A stretch of 64,000 nt of DNA, taken from NCBI RefSeq assembly GCF_031081985.1, contig NZ_JARWSK010000001.1, positions 1 to 64,000 on the forward strand. Reading direction: 5' to 3'. Below the pieces are notes generated by a model that saw only the letters and a list, made by a program, of their open reading frames with translations, had not been told where the DNA came from and made no database searches. Positions 1 to 7,837 of the stretch are shown in pieces. Source of the DNA: Komagataeibacter xylinus. GTDB lineage: Bacteria; Pseudomonadota; Alphaproteobacteria; Acetobacterales; Acetobacteraceae. The translations under genes were made by a program, and so were the position numbers. Numbering within the stretch: the stretch's first letter is position 1; each line of letters begins with the position of its first letter.

Positions 1-114
1 GAGGGATACGGTTTGCGTGCAGGCGTCATCCCTCATTACTGCACCAATCAGGCACGAAAGTACATAACACCCTCTAGACGCCCAGGCTCCTAAAAATGAG
101 GACAAGAGGCGTTG

Positions 115-384
115 ATGGGGAAGCCCAATTTCAGTGATGAGTTCAAGCGTGATGCGGTGGCGCAGATTACCGAACGGGGATATGCGGTAGCGGAACTTTC
201 GCAGCGGCTCGGGGTCATTACACATTCGCTATATGCGTGGAAGCGGCAATTCGCGAAGGTGGCAACAGGCGATACCGGCAAGGATGCCGAGATCCGGCAA
301 CTGAAGCGCGAACTGGCCCGGGTGACCAAGGAGCGTGACATCTTAAAAAAAGTCACCGCGTATTTCGCCAGGGATGCAAAGTGA
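115..384 (+). CDS. IS3-family transposase OrfA
   Basis: About 89 residues with an N-terminal helix-turn-helix (KRDAVAQITERGYAVAELSQRLGV) followed by a leucine-zipper-like helix rich in K, R and E, as in IS3-family OrfA proteins, which bind the terminal repeats. The ATG at 115 is preferred over the TTG one codon earlier. An A7 run at 345-351 (TTA AAA AAA GTC) lies near the end of the frame and is a typical -1 slippage site; slipping there joins OrfA to OrfB in the right frame to make the full transposase. OrfA stop and OrfB GTG start also overlap as GTGA. Confidence 0.9.
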   Translation: MGKPNFSDEFKRDAVAQITERGYAVAELSQRLGVITHSLYAWKRQFAKVATGDTGKDAEIRQLKRELARVTKERDILKKVTAYFARDAK

Positions 385-1256
385 GATACGCCTTCATTGC
401 CGAGTATCACGATCATTTTGGAATTCGGTCGATGTGCCGCTGTCTGGCCGTGCAGCCCAGTGGCTATTATGCTTGGTGGAAGGAGCCGCTGAGCCGACGG
501 GCTTGCGAGGACGCCCGACAGATCATGTTGATCCGTCAGGCCTGGAACGACAGTGGCAGGGTTTATGGCTACCGTAAGCTGCACGATGATCTGCTCGATC
601 AGGGCGAGACCTGCTGTCCGAACCGCGTGGCACGGCTGACAAAACTGGCGGGCATCAAAGCGCAGATTGGCTACAGGCGGCGGCCAGGTAGCCATAGTAG
701 CAGGCCATCCCTTGTCATCGACAACACGCTGGCCCGGCAGTTTGATGTCGAGGCGCCCGACAGGGTATGGGTCACAGACATCACCTACATCCGCACTCTG
801 GAAGGATTTGCCTACCTGGCAGTTGTGCTCGACCTCTATTCGCGTCGTGTCGTGGGCTGGTCGATGCAGAGCCGCCAGACCACGGACGTGGTACTGCAGG
901 CGCACCACATGGCCATCTGGCGACGAAAGCCCAAAAGCCGGGTGCTGATCCACTCGGATCAGGGCAGTCAGTTTACCAGCATGGACTGGACTGCCTTCAT
1001 ACAGGCTCACAATCTGGAACACTCGATGAGCCGACGCGGCAATTGCCACGATAATGCTGTGGCGGAGAGCTTTTTTTCATCGCTCAAGCGCGAGCGCATC
1101 CGGCGTCGAACCTACAAAACGCGCCAGGAAGCCCGACAGGACGTGTTTGACTACATAGAAATGTTCTATAATCCGGTGCGCAAGCACGTCAGAAACGGGA
1201 TGCTGTCACCCGTGCAGTTCGAACAACAGCAGATTTTGAATGCTCAAGGCGTCTAG
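381..1256 (+). CDS. IS3-family transposase OrfB (DDE integrase domain)
   Basis: 291 residues with the rve integrase core. The catalytic triad is visible: D in WVTDITY, D in HSDQGSQF and E in DNAVAESFF. The GTG start at 381 overlaps the OrfA stop, and the frame is -1 relative to OrfA, so it is probably expressed mainly as an OrfAB fusion through the A7 slippage site. It ends in NAQGV just inside the right terminal repeat. It is nearly identical to the interrupted OrfB at 49684-51893. Confidence 0.92.
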   Translation: MRYAFIAEYHDHFGIRSMCRCLAVQPSGYYAWWKEPLSRRACEDARQIMLIRQAWNDSGRVYGYRKLHDDLLDQGETCCPNRVARLTKLAGIKAQIGYRRRPGSHSSRPSLVIDNTLARQFDVEAPDRVWVTDITYIRTLEGFAYLAVVLDLYSRRVVGWSMQSRQTTDVVLQAHHMAIWRRKPKSRVLIHSDQGSQFTSMDWTAFIQAHNLEHSMSRRGNCHDNAVAESFFSSLKRERIRRRTYKTRQEARQDVFDYIEMFYNPVRKHVRNGMLSPVQFEQQQILNAQGV

Positions 1257-1267
1257 AAAACTAGGGG

Positions 1268-1705
1268 CTATTCATCCGGGCGTCTTCCCGCAGGCCAATG
1301 GAACAGTCGCTCTCCGGCCTCTATCGGCAGGTCATTGATTGATACGACCCGGCGGCGCATAAGCCCGGCGGTATCGAATTCCCACAGTTCATTGCCGTAC
1401 GACCGGAACCACCGACCCGCACCATCATGCCATTCATAGACAAAACGGACAGCCATACGGTTATTTCGGAAACCCCAGAGTTCCTTGATCAGGCGGTATT
1501 CGTGCTTCCCGTTCCATTTGCGTGTCAAGAAGGCCACGATCTCATCGCGCCCATGGATGAATTCCACCCGGTTGCGCCATTGGCTATCTACTGTATAGGC
1601 CCGTGCCACCTGTTCCGGGTTCCGGGAATTCCAGGCATCTTCGGCAAGCCGGACCTTGCGTGTCGCACTTTCAATATCAAAAGGCGGGAATGGCGGTCGT
1701 GACAT
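1268..1705 (-). CDS. DUF1348 / NTF2-like protein, 3' end altered by IS
   Basis: 145 residues from the ATG at 1705. The central part ([22 protein letters not shown]... [22 protein letters not shown]... [10 protein letters not shown]) is typical of the DUF1348 branch of the SnoaL/NTF2-like fold, small proteins of unknown enzymatic role. The stop codon is the TAG inside the terminal repeat TGAATAGCCCC of the neighbouring IS element, so the natural end has been replaced. Family members usually continue about ten residues past the HWP.GRRPDD motif, so the loss is small and the protein may still fold. An in-frame upstream ATG at 1762 is possible but lacks family similarity. Confidence 0.8.
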   Translation of the reverse strand: MSRPPFPPFDIESATRKVRLAEDAWNSRNPEQVARAYTVDSQWRNRVEFIHGRDEIVAFLTRKWNGKHEYRLIKELWGFRNNRMAVRFVYEWHDGAGRWFRSYGNELWEFDTAGLMRRRVVSINDLPIEAGERLFHWPAGRRPDE

Positions 1706-1800
1706 GGATAAGCCCTGTATGGTGTAGCAGTCATGGTTATTGCAGCATTGTGTTTCCTTCACGACACTGACGAAATGACAGTCATCCCTCGTTTCAGGAC

Positions 1801-1908
1801 ATGACCGGATCCATTGCCTTTGTCCTTTATCCGGATTCCCAGATGCCTGATGCGGCGGGTTCCGCCACAGCCTTCAGAATTGCAGGACGTGTGCTTGAGC
1901 AGGGTTAA
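1801..1908 (+). pseudogene. N-terminal remnant of a GlxA/FtrA-type AraC regulator
   Basis: A 35-codon open stretch starting [20 protein letters not shown] and ending RIAGRVLEQG-stop resembles the first strand and helix of the DJ-1/PfpI-like domain that begins GlxA-family AraC regulators (IAFVLYP..Q.LDAAGP..AFE.AGR). Everything downstream, including the AraC DNA-binding domain, is missing. It is divergent from the DUF1348 gene, the usual place for that gene's regulator. The call rests on a short match. Confidence 0.5.
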
Positions 1909-1974
1909 AAGTGATGGTGAAAGCGATAGCCCTACACAGGGTAGCAGGACGCCTTTGACACCCCCATTGCATCC

Positions 1975-3183
1975 TTAGCTCCCATGCCCGAGCCGATGGC
2001 CGGGTCGAAACCCATGGGACCGGGCCTGCCATGCGATCAGGAAGCCGACCGCGACAAGCCCCATCACCGCCCAGGGAAATGATGCCGCCCCCCATGTGTC
2101 TAGCAGCGCGCCGCCCAGAAGGCCTCCACCGGCTATGGCACTGTTCCACGCCACCACATTCATCGACAGCGCGACATCCGCGCCATCGCCGGCTGCATCA
2201 GCCAGTGCTGTCTGGAGCAATGTCGCAGCACCACCAAATGTCAGCCCCCATACCGTCACCCCGATCATGATGACTGCAGGCGATGCTGAGCCGATGGCGA
2301 AAGCCGCTGCCACGACAGCGAATATGGCAAGGCTGAGCAGGACGGACAGGCGCAGGGCGTGATCGACCGTGCGGCTGGTCAGCCAGATGCCGGCAAGCGC
2401 GGCGACCCCGAACAGCAGCAGGATACGATCTGCCTGCCCCGCCAGTCCGGCCGGTGTCACGAACGGCACGATGTAGGTATAGAGAACGTTGTGCGCGAGC
2501 ATCCACGCCATCACGACACCGAGGACAGACCGCACGCCCGGCATGTACAGAACATGCCGGAACGGCAGACGCTCATCATGCGCGGCACCCGGAAAGTCAG
2601 GAACTTTCACCAGCACCCATGCGATCAGCAGCATGGTCAGACCCGACATGATCCAGAAAGCCAGCCGCCAGCCAACGGCAGCGCCCAGCCATGTCCCGGC
2701 GGGCACCCCTAGCGAGAGCGCGATTGGCGTGCCGACCATGGCAATCGCCAGGGCGCGGCCCTGCTGGGCGCGCGTCACCATCCGGCGTGCATAGCCGGCC
2801 AGCAATGCCCAGGCGAGACCCGCCGCCGCACCTGCTCCATACCGGGCGACAAGGGTCATGCCGTAATGCGTCGAAAACGCGGTGATGGAATTGAATACCA
2901 CGAAGCCTATGATCGCCAGCAGCAGGACCTTCCTGCGCCGCCATCGCTGCGTGGCGAGTGTGAGCGGGATTGCCGCACTCAGCGAGCCTATGGCATAGGC
3001 CGTCACCATCTGCCCGGCGAGCGCCGGAGAAATATGCAGGCCCGCACCGATCTGAGGCAGCAGACCTGCCGGAAGGGTTTCGGTCATGATGCAGATGAAG
3101 CCGGTCATGGCCAACGCGAGCAGGCCAGCAATTGGGAAGCGTGCGTCGGTTTTTTGCGTAGGCACAGTGATGGTCGGGTTCAT
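1975..3183 (-). CDS. MFS transporter, drug/sugar efflux (DHA1/AraJ type)
   Basis: 402 residues with 12 predicted hydrophobic segments and DHA1-type features: the opening FPIAGLLALAMTGFICIMTETLPAGLLPQI, the LATQRWRRRK loop after helix 2, and the GTPIALSLGVPAGTWLGAAVGWR motif C typical of antiporters. It probably exports small molecules by proton antiport across the inner membrane; the substrate is unknown. The ATG at 3183 is chosen because the hydrophobic domain starts soon after. It is transcribed divergently from the TetR gene at 3289, with operator-like motifs between them, suggesting repression by that TetR. Confidence 0.88.
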   Translation of the reverse strand: MNPTITVPTQKTDARFPIAGLLALAMTGFICIMTETLPAGLLPQIGAGLHISPALAGQMVTAYAIGSLSAAIPLTLATQRWRRRKVLLLAIIGFVVFNSITAFSTHYGMTLVARYGAGAAAGLAWALLAGYARRMVTRAQQGRALAIAMVGTPIALSLGVPAGTWLGAAVGWRLAFWIMSGLTMLLIAWVLVKVPDFPGAAHDERLPFRHVLYMPGVRSVLGVVMAWMLAHNVLYTYIVPFVTPAGLAGQADRILLLFGVAALAGIWLTSRTVDHALRLSVLLSLAIFAVVAAAFAIGSASPAVIMIGVTVWGLTFGGAATLLQTALADAAGDGADVALSMNVVAWNSAIAGGGLLGGALLDTWGAASFPWAVMGLVAVGFLIAWQARSHGFRPGHRLGHGS

Positions 3184-3194
3184 GGGGTGCTCAT

Positions 3195-3264
3195 ATATGG
3201 ATCGTTCGATACACATATAGAGTGACAGTGGCCTTGGCAATCACTTATGGATCACTTAATATGG
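3195..3264. promoter_or_regulatory. Two operator-like motifs in the MFS/TetR divergent promoter
   Basis: The word TATGGATCGTTCGATAC (about 3196-3212, core ATCG-TT-CGAT palindromic) is repeated in degenerate form as TTATGGATCACTTAATATGG (3245-3264). The same motif occurs a third time before the SDR gene. The placement between the divergent genes fits an autoregulatory TetR operator. Confidence 0.6.
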
Positions 3265-3288
3265 AAGTCTTTCGGAAGGAACGATGAC

Positions 3289-3936
3289 ATGGCGCGGACC
3301 GGGCGTCCCCGTGAGTTTGACCGCGACAGGGCGATTGACGCCGCCACGGCGCTCTTCTGGGCGCAGGGGTATGAGCCGACCTCCCTGAACCAGCTCAAGG
3401 CCTGCATGGGCAATATCTCTCCTGCGAGTTTCTATGCCGCCTTCGGCTCGAAGGAAGCCCTGTTCCGCGAAGTCGTGCAGCGTTATCTGGACACATACGG
3501 GCAGGTGATGGCGCCGTTATGGGATGAAAGCCTGTCGCCGCGCGAGGCCATCGAACGGACGCTGCGCGGCTCGGCGCGTATGCAGTCCGCTCGTACACAT
3601 CCTGCCGGTTGTCTGGTCGTGTGCGGTGCCAGCAATTGCTCACCTCAAAATGAACCCGTTCAGGCGCTTCTTGCGGCGGAACGACAGCGCACGCGCACCG
3701 GCATCAGGGCCTGTGTGGAGCGCGCCATCGCCAATGGTGAACTGAACGCGTCCCCGGCGACAGATGTGCTGCCCGATATTCTCACGACTTTTTTCCACGG
3801 CATGACATGCGAAGCCCGGGACGGGATGCGTCCGGACACTCTGGATGCGGCCGTCACGTCGCTGCTGACGTTGTGGGATATCAACGCGGTGAAACGGGAA
3901 ACAGCAAAGCGGCCCAAGAAAAAGCTGACGGACTGA
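3289..3936 (+). CDS. TetR/AcrR family transcriptional regulator
   Basis: 215 residues. The N-terminal TetR helix-turn-helix is clear: GRPREFDRDRAIDAATALFWAQGYEPTSLNQL followed by SPASFYAAFGSKEALF. The C-terminal part (HPAGCLVVCGASNC) resembles the ligand domain of TetR_C-type regulators and has three cysteines that could sense redox-active compounds, which is inference. ATG 3289 follows a GAAGGAA ribosome site. It lies between a divergent MFS pump and a co-directional SDR/SRPBCC/BdcA-like operon; three shared operator-like motifs suggest it controls both. E. coli pairs its bdcA with a TetR regulator (BdcR) in a similar way. Confidence 0.9.
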   Translation: MARTGRPREFDRDRAIDAATALFWAQGYEPTSLNQLKACMGNISPASFYAAFGSKEALFREVVQRYLDTYGQVMAPLWDESLSPREAIERTLRGSARMQSARTHPAGCLVVCGASNCSPQNEPVQALLAAERQRTRTGIRACVERAIANGELNASPATDVLPDILTTFFHGMTCEARDGMRPDTLDAAVTSLLTLWDINAVKRETAKRPKKKLTD

Positions 3937-3971
3937 CAGCGGCGAGACGATCCGGACCCGGCACAAAATTC

Positions 3972-4037
3972 CATATCGGTCGGTCCACAAATCCTTGACC
4001 CTGCTTCATGTCCCTATTATGGATCGGTCGATATGGA
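3972..4037 (+). promoter_or_regulatory. Operator-like motifs before the SDR/SRPBCC/bdcA operon
   Basis: TTATGGATCGGTCGATATGG (4017-4036) is a third copy of the motif seen in the MFS/TetR intergenic region, with the palindromic core ATCG-GT-CGAT at 4023-4032. A half-matching ATCGGTCGGT lies at 3975-3984. This suggests a separate regulated promoter for the operon starting at 4086. Confidence 0.6.
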
Positions 4038-4085
4038 AATGGTGTCTTCGGAACCCGACGCCATGCCTCTTCAGGGAATCCGATC

Positions 4086-4847
4086 ATGAGCCCATCAAAA
4101 ATCGCCCTCGTCACGGGTGCCAATCGTGGCATCGGATACAGTATTGCCAGGCATCTTACGGCCGTCGGCATCAACGTGATCGGCACGTATCACGCCAATG
4201 CAGATGAGGCGAAGGCTGCTGAAACCGCCCTCAGCCAGAAGGACGCAAAGCTGCGCATGCTGCAGCTGGACATCGCGAACCATGCGTCGTTCACGGATTT
4301 TGCAGGGCAGGTCAAAACCCTTCTTGCAAATGAGTTCGGGCAGGGGGAACTGAATTATGTTGTCCAGAACGCGGGCAACATCATCCACACCCGCTTTGAT
4401 GCCGCGACATCCGAACAGCTCGACAATCAGTACAACATCCACTTCAAGGGCCCGTACCTGCTGACGGTAGCACTCCTGCCCCTGATCCGTGATGGTGGCC
4501 GCATTCTCAACATCACCTCTGCCGCGACGCGCTTCTACCTGCCGGATCATGGGCCCTACGCGGCCATGAAAGCTGCCACCGAAGTCATCTCGCTCTATAT
4601 GGCAAAGGAACTGGGTGCGCGGGGCATTACCGTCAACGCGGTCGCACCCGGCGCGGTGGCATCCGATTTTGGCGGTGGCCTGGTCCGTGACGATGCCACG
4701 ATCAACAAAAGCCTCGCAGAGATCACGCCGCTGGGGCGCGTCGGCCAACCTGACGACATTGGGGCCGCGGTCCGTGGCCTCCTGTCCGACGACATGCACT
4801 GGGTGAATGGCCAGCGCATTGAGGTGACGGGAGGCCAGTCGCTTTGA
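4086..4847 (+). CDS. SDR family NAD(P)-dependent oxidoreductase
   Basis: 253 residues, classical short-chain dehydrogenase. The cofactor motif is TGANRGIG near the start, NAG at about residue 95-97, the catalytic Ser in NITSAATRF, and Y..MK in GPYAAMKAA. The C-terminus ends WVNGQRIEVTGGQSL, usual for the family. Substrate unknown. It is first of a co-directional series (SDR, SRPBCC, BdcA-like SDR, aldo/keto reductase, GST) that probably reduces or conjugates reactive carbonyls. ATG 4086 lies directly before the Rossmann motif; the ribosome site is weak. Confidence 0.9.
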   Translation: MSPSKIALVTGANRGIGYSIARHLTAVGINVIGTYHANADEAKAAETALSQKDAKLRMLQLDIANHASFTDFAGQVKTLLANEFGQGELNYVVQNAGNIIHTRFDAATSEQLDNQYNIHFKGPYLLTVALLPLIRDGGRILNITSAATRFYLPDHGPYAAMKAATEVISLYMAKELGARGITVNAVAPGAVASDFGGGLVRDDATINKSLAEITPLGRVGQPDDIGAAVRGLLSDDMHWVNGQRIEVTGGQSL

Positions 4848-4878
4848 TCCCACACAGAAAAAGGCAGGGGAAGTCCGT

Positions 4879-5331
4879 ATGATCAACGTTATGGCCAGCA
4901 GCGTCCTCAATGCACCCGTTTCGTCCGTCTGGGGAGTAATCCGTGATTTTGGTGCCCTTGGTCGCTGGTTGCCGGGCGCGAAAAACTGCGTGATCGAAGG
5001 CGATGATCCCGGTGATCGTGTCGGCGCGATCCGCCGTGTTGAAATGGGCGATGTCGGTGTGATCCGTGAACAGCTTCTGGCGCTGTCGGACGTGGAGCAT
5101 GCGGTGACGTTCTCGATCATTGAATCGGCCCTGCCGATCCGGAACTACCGCTCGACCATCATGCTTCTGCCCATCACGGATGGCGATCGCACGTTTATCC
5201 GGTGGCGCGGCCAGTTCGAAGCATCGGCCGAGCACGCAGCCAGCATGGAGGCCCGGATGCCGACACACATCTATCAGCCGGCTTTCGACAGACTGGCGGA
5301 AATTCTGGCGTTGAGGGAAACACGGTCATGA
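4879..5331 (+). CDS. SRPBCC family protein (polyketide cyclase/MxaD-like)
   Basis: 150 residues with the START/Bet v1-like pattern: an opening strand (VMASSVLNAPVSSVWGVIRDFGALGRWLPG) and a long C-terminal helix (PTHIYQPAFDRLAEILA). These proteins form a hydrophobic pocket for small ligands; some are cyclases or dehydratases and many are uncharacterised. It lies 31 bases after the SDR and its stop overlaps the ATG of the BdcA-like SDR by four bases (ATGA), so the three genes are translationally linked. Confidence 0.85.
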   Translation: MINVMASSVLNAPVSSVWGVIRDFGALGRWLPGAKNCVIEGDDPGDRVGAIRRVEMGDVGVIREQLLALSDVEHAVTFSIIESALPIRNYRSTIMLLPITDGDRTFIRWRGQFEASAEHAASMEARMPTHIYQPAFDRLAEILALRETRS

Positions 5332-6041
5332 CCAGCTTTCATGGTAAATCCGTTCTCGTGCTGGGCGGCAGTCGCGGGATTGGGGCCGCCATCGTGCGTC
5401 GCTTCGCAATCGATGGCGCGAAAGTTATTTTCACGTATCTGTCATCTCCTGACGATGCCCAGGCATTGGCTACCGAGACCGGAAGCAGGGCCCTGCCCGC
5501 CGACAGTGGCGACCGCGATGCCCTCATCGCGCTGATCGCCTCGCTCGGCCCCTTGGACGTGCTGGTCGTCAATTCCGGAATTCTTGGCGCGGGTGATCCG
5601 CTGGATATGCCGCCGGATGCCATCGACCGGCTTTTCCGTATCAATACCCTCGCGCCCTATCACGCGGCAGTTGCCGCCGCACGGACCATGCCCGACGGCG
5701 GCCGCATTATCCTGATCGGCTCAGCCAATGCAGACCGGATGCCGATGCGTGGGCTTGCGGCCTACAGCGCCAGCAAGGCGGCACTGAAAGGCATGGTCAA
5801 GGGACTGGCGCGCGATTTCGGGGCGCGCGACATCACCGTCAACGTTGTCCAGCCCGGTCCCACCGATACCGACATGAACCCTGCCGACGGGCCGCTGAAG
5901 GACGTGATGCACGACTTTATGGCGATCAAGCGCCATGCCACGGGCGCGGAGATCGCGGGGCTGGTCGCGTATCTTGCCGGGCCAGAGGCTGGCATCATCA
6001 CGGGGGCTGCATACAACATTGATGGTGGCTTCGCGGCCTGA
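5328..6041 (+). CDS. bdcA: BdcA-like SDR oxidoreductase
   Basis: 237 residues. The sequence strongly resembles E. coli BdcA (YjgI): FHGKSVLVLGGSRGIGAAIVRRF, DIDRLF.IN..APYHA, GGRIILIGSANADRMPM and NVVQPGPTDTDMNPADGP. It has the SDR cofactor motif GGSRGIG and the catalytic YSASK. BdcA in E. coli was reported to bind cyclic di-GMP and promote biofilm dispersal, but it is an NADP-dependent SDR in structure; carbonyl reduction is equally likely here. The ATG overlaps the SRPBCC stop. In a cellulose-forming acetic acid bacterium a cyclic-di-GMP link would be notable, but it is only inference. Confidence 0.85.
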   Translation: MTSFHGKSVLVLGGSRGIGAAIVRRFAIDGAKVIFTYLSSPDDAQALATETGSRALPADSGDRDALIALIASLGPLDVLVVNSGILGAGDPLDMPPDAIDRLFRINTLAPYHAAVAAARTMPDGGRIILIGSANADRMPMRGLAAYSASKAALKGMVKGLARDFGARDITVNVVQPGPTDTDMNPADGPLKDVMHDFMAIKRHATGAEIAGLVAYLAGPEAGIITGAAYNIDGGFAA

Positions 6042-6089
6042 CGGAATGACTGATCCCCACCCATTCGCTGGAAAAAAGGAATGAGGGCC

Positions 6090-6980
6090 ATGACCCATTC
6101 ATCCGCTAATGCCGCCGACGCGGGCACTTTCAGGATTGGCGGCGATCTCGCCGTTCATCGGCTTGGCTTCGGTGCGATGCGCATCACAGGCCCGGGCATA
6201 TGGGGACCGCCTGCCGATCACGACGAGGCCATTCGCACGTTGCGGCGGCTTCCCGAACTCGGCGTCAACTTCATCGATACGGCGGATTCCTACGGGCCGG
6301 ATGTCTCGGAATGGCTGATCAGGGAGGCGCTGCACCCGTACCACAAGGGCCTCGTGATCGCGACCAAGGGCGGTCTGACCCGGTCAGGGCCGGATATCTG
6401 GAAGCCGGTCGGGCGGCCGGAATACCTGCTGCAGCAGGTGCACAAGAGCCTGCGTAACCTCGGCGTCGAGCAGATCGATCTGTGGCAGTTACATCGGATC
6501 GATCCCAAGGTCCCGGCCGATGAGCAGTTCGATGCGGTCAGGTCCTTCATCGACCAGAAACTGATCCGTCATGCGGGACTGAGCGAGGTGTCCGTCGACG
6601 ACATCAAGGCTGCGTCAAAGTTCTTTGACGTAGCCACCGTCCAGAACCGCTACAATCTCGTCGATCGCACCAGCGAGGACGTGCTCGACTACTGCGCTGG
6701 CCAGAACATCGGGTTCATCCCCTGGTTTCCGCTCGCCGCCGGCGACCTCGCCAAGCCCGGCTCAATTCTGGACACCATGGCAGGGAAATACGGCGCGCAC
6801 CCGAGCCAGATCGCACTGGCCTGGGTTCTGAAACGCAGCCCGGTGATGCTGCCAATCCCCGGCACCTCGAAGGTCGCTCATCTGGAGCAGAATGTCGCTG
6901 CTGCCAGCATCACACTGTCCGATGAAGATTTCGCGGCATTGGACTCAGAAGGACGAAAGGCGTTTCAGTCATCGCGGTAG
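6090..6980 (+). CDS. Aldo/keto reductase
   Basis: 296 residues, TIM-barrel aldo/keto reductase. The catalytic set is visible: D and Y in [11 protein letters not shown] in VIATKGGL and H in LWQLHRIDP. The C-terminal NADPH site shows [16 protein letters not shown] 6090 is preferred to 6081 because GAGGG is well spaced before it. It probably reduces small aldehydes or ketones using NADPH. It follows the BdcA-like gene by 48 bases on the same strand and is likely in the same operon. Confidence 0.9.
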   Translation: MTHSSANAADAGTFRIGGDLAVHRLGFGAMRITGPGIWGPPADHDEAIRTLRRLPELGVNFIDTADSYGPDVSEWLIREALHPYHKGLVIATKGGLTRSGPDIWKPVGRPEYLLQQVHKSLRNLGVEQIDLWQLHRIDPKVPADEQFDAVRSFIDQKLIRHAGLSEVSVDDIKAASKFFDVATVQNRYNLVDRTSEDVLDYCAGQNIGFIPWFPLAAGDLAKPGSILDTMAGKYGAHPSQIALAWVLKRSPVMLPIPGTSKVAHLEQNVAAASITLSDEDFAALDSEGRKAFQSSR

Positions 6981-7082
6981 GGGAGGCCCCTCGGACAGTC
7001 ACAGTCTTGGCGCCGAAAGGCCGGTGTGACTGTCCGGACGACGCCTGACATTTTCGCTTTCGATGCCAATAAGGCTGCTCCA

Positions 7083-7730
7083 ATGAAAATTTATGACTGG
7101 CCCACCGGGCCCTATCCAGCCCGTGTTCGGATTGCGCTGGTAGAAAAGAATCTCGCATCCAGCGTCGAATTCGTGCCGATCAACCTGTGGAAGGGGGAAC
7201 ACAAGACTCCGGGCTTCCTTGCCAAGAATTATTCCGGAACGTTGCCAGTTCTTGAACTGGACAACGGAATTTGCCTCGCTGAATGTACGGCGATCACGGT
7301 CTATCTTGATGCGCTTGTCGGGGAACCCACACTGACCGGTCGAACGCCGCTTGAGAAGGGCATGATCCAGATGATGACAAAACGTGCCGAGATCGAGATG
7401 CTGGACGCCATCAGCGTGTATTTTCATCATGCCACACCGGGTCTTGGTCCCGATGTGGAAGTCTACCAGAACCGGGAATGGGGCCTGCGCCAGCGCGATA
7501 AGGCCCTGCGCGGGATGCATTATTTTGATGGGGTGCTACGAAAACAGCCCTTCATAGCCGGTGAGGCTTTTTCAATGGCGGATATTGCAGTTATCGGCGG
7601 TTTTATATTCGCCAAAGCCGTAAAATTGCCGATCCCACAGGAGTGCGAAGCACTTTTAGCCTGGTTCGCGCGGATGCAGGAGCGTCCGAGTGTCCGGGCG
7701 CAACTGGCAATTGTTCCGCCAAAGCACTGA
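7083..7730 (+). CDS. Glutathione S-transferase family protein
   Basis: 215 residues. An N-terminal thioredoxin-like domain (KIYDWPTGPYPARVRIALVEKNL, then TLPVLELDNGICLAECTAITVYLD with the conserved cis-Pro and glutathione-binding E-C/S motif) is followed by an all-helical C-terminal domain with the AGEAFSMADIAVIGGF motif. It probably conjugates glutathione to electrophiles or acts as a peroxidase. ATG 7083 opens the first strand. A hairpin follows its stop. Its position after reductase genes fits a detoxification series. Confidence 0.88.
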   Translation: MKIYDWPTGPYPARVRIALVEKNLASSVEFVPINLWKGEHKTPGFLAKNYSGTLPVLELDNGICLAECTAITVYLDALVGEPTLTGRTPLEKGMIQMMTKRAEIEMLDAISVYFHHATPGLGPDVEVYQNREWGLRQRDKALRGMHYFDGVLRKQPFIAGEAFSMADIAVIGGFIFAKAVKLPIPQECEALLAWFARMQERPSVRAQLAIVPPKH

Positions 7731-7741
7731 CGCGCAAAGTA

Positions 7742-7780
7742 ATCCCGAACGGACAGATAGCGTCTGTCCTCATTCGGGAT
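7742..7780. terminator. Hairpin between convergent GST and MFS genes
   Basis: ATCCCGAACGGACAGA pairs with TCTGTCCTCATTCGGGAT around a short loop (7742-7780), just after the GST stop and before the end of the opposite MFS gene. There is no long T run, so it may be a weak or bidirectional terminator. Confidence 0.55.
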
Positions 7781-7837
7781 ACCCGGATATTTCCAGAAGG
7801 GAGATGAAAGCAGGCATTCGTGGCGGGCAATATCATT

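Larger units (their letters stand above)
73..1274 (+). mobile_element. IS3-family insertion sequence, copy 1 (left end lost)
   Basis: Carries overlapping orfA and orfB of an IS3-type element. Its right end reads GGGGCTATTCA, matching the termini of the second copy at 49693-52218. By comparison with that copy, the terminal repeat on the orfA side should start near position 57, but only the inner part (TCTAGACGCC onward, from about 73) is recognisable; the outermost 16-17 bases are replaced by unrelated sequence. The element therefore has only one intact end. Both transposase frames are open, so the proteins may still be made. Confidence 0.85.

Noticed and set aside
90-1049. Long minus-strand open frame of 319 codons
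   Set aside because: Lies antisense to the IS transposase genes, which have clear motifs; the same antisense frame appears in copy 2.
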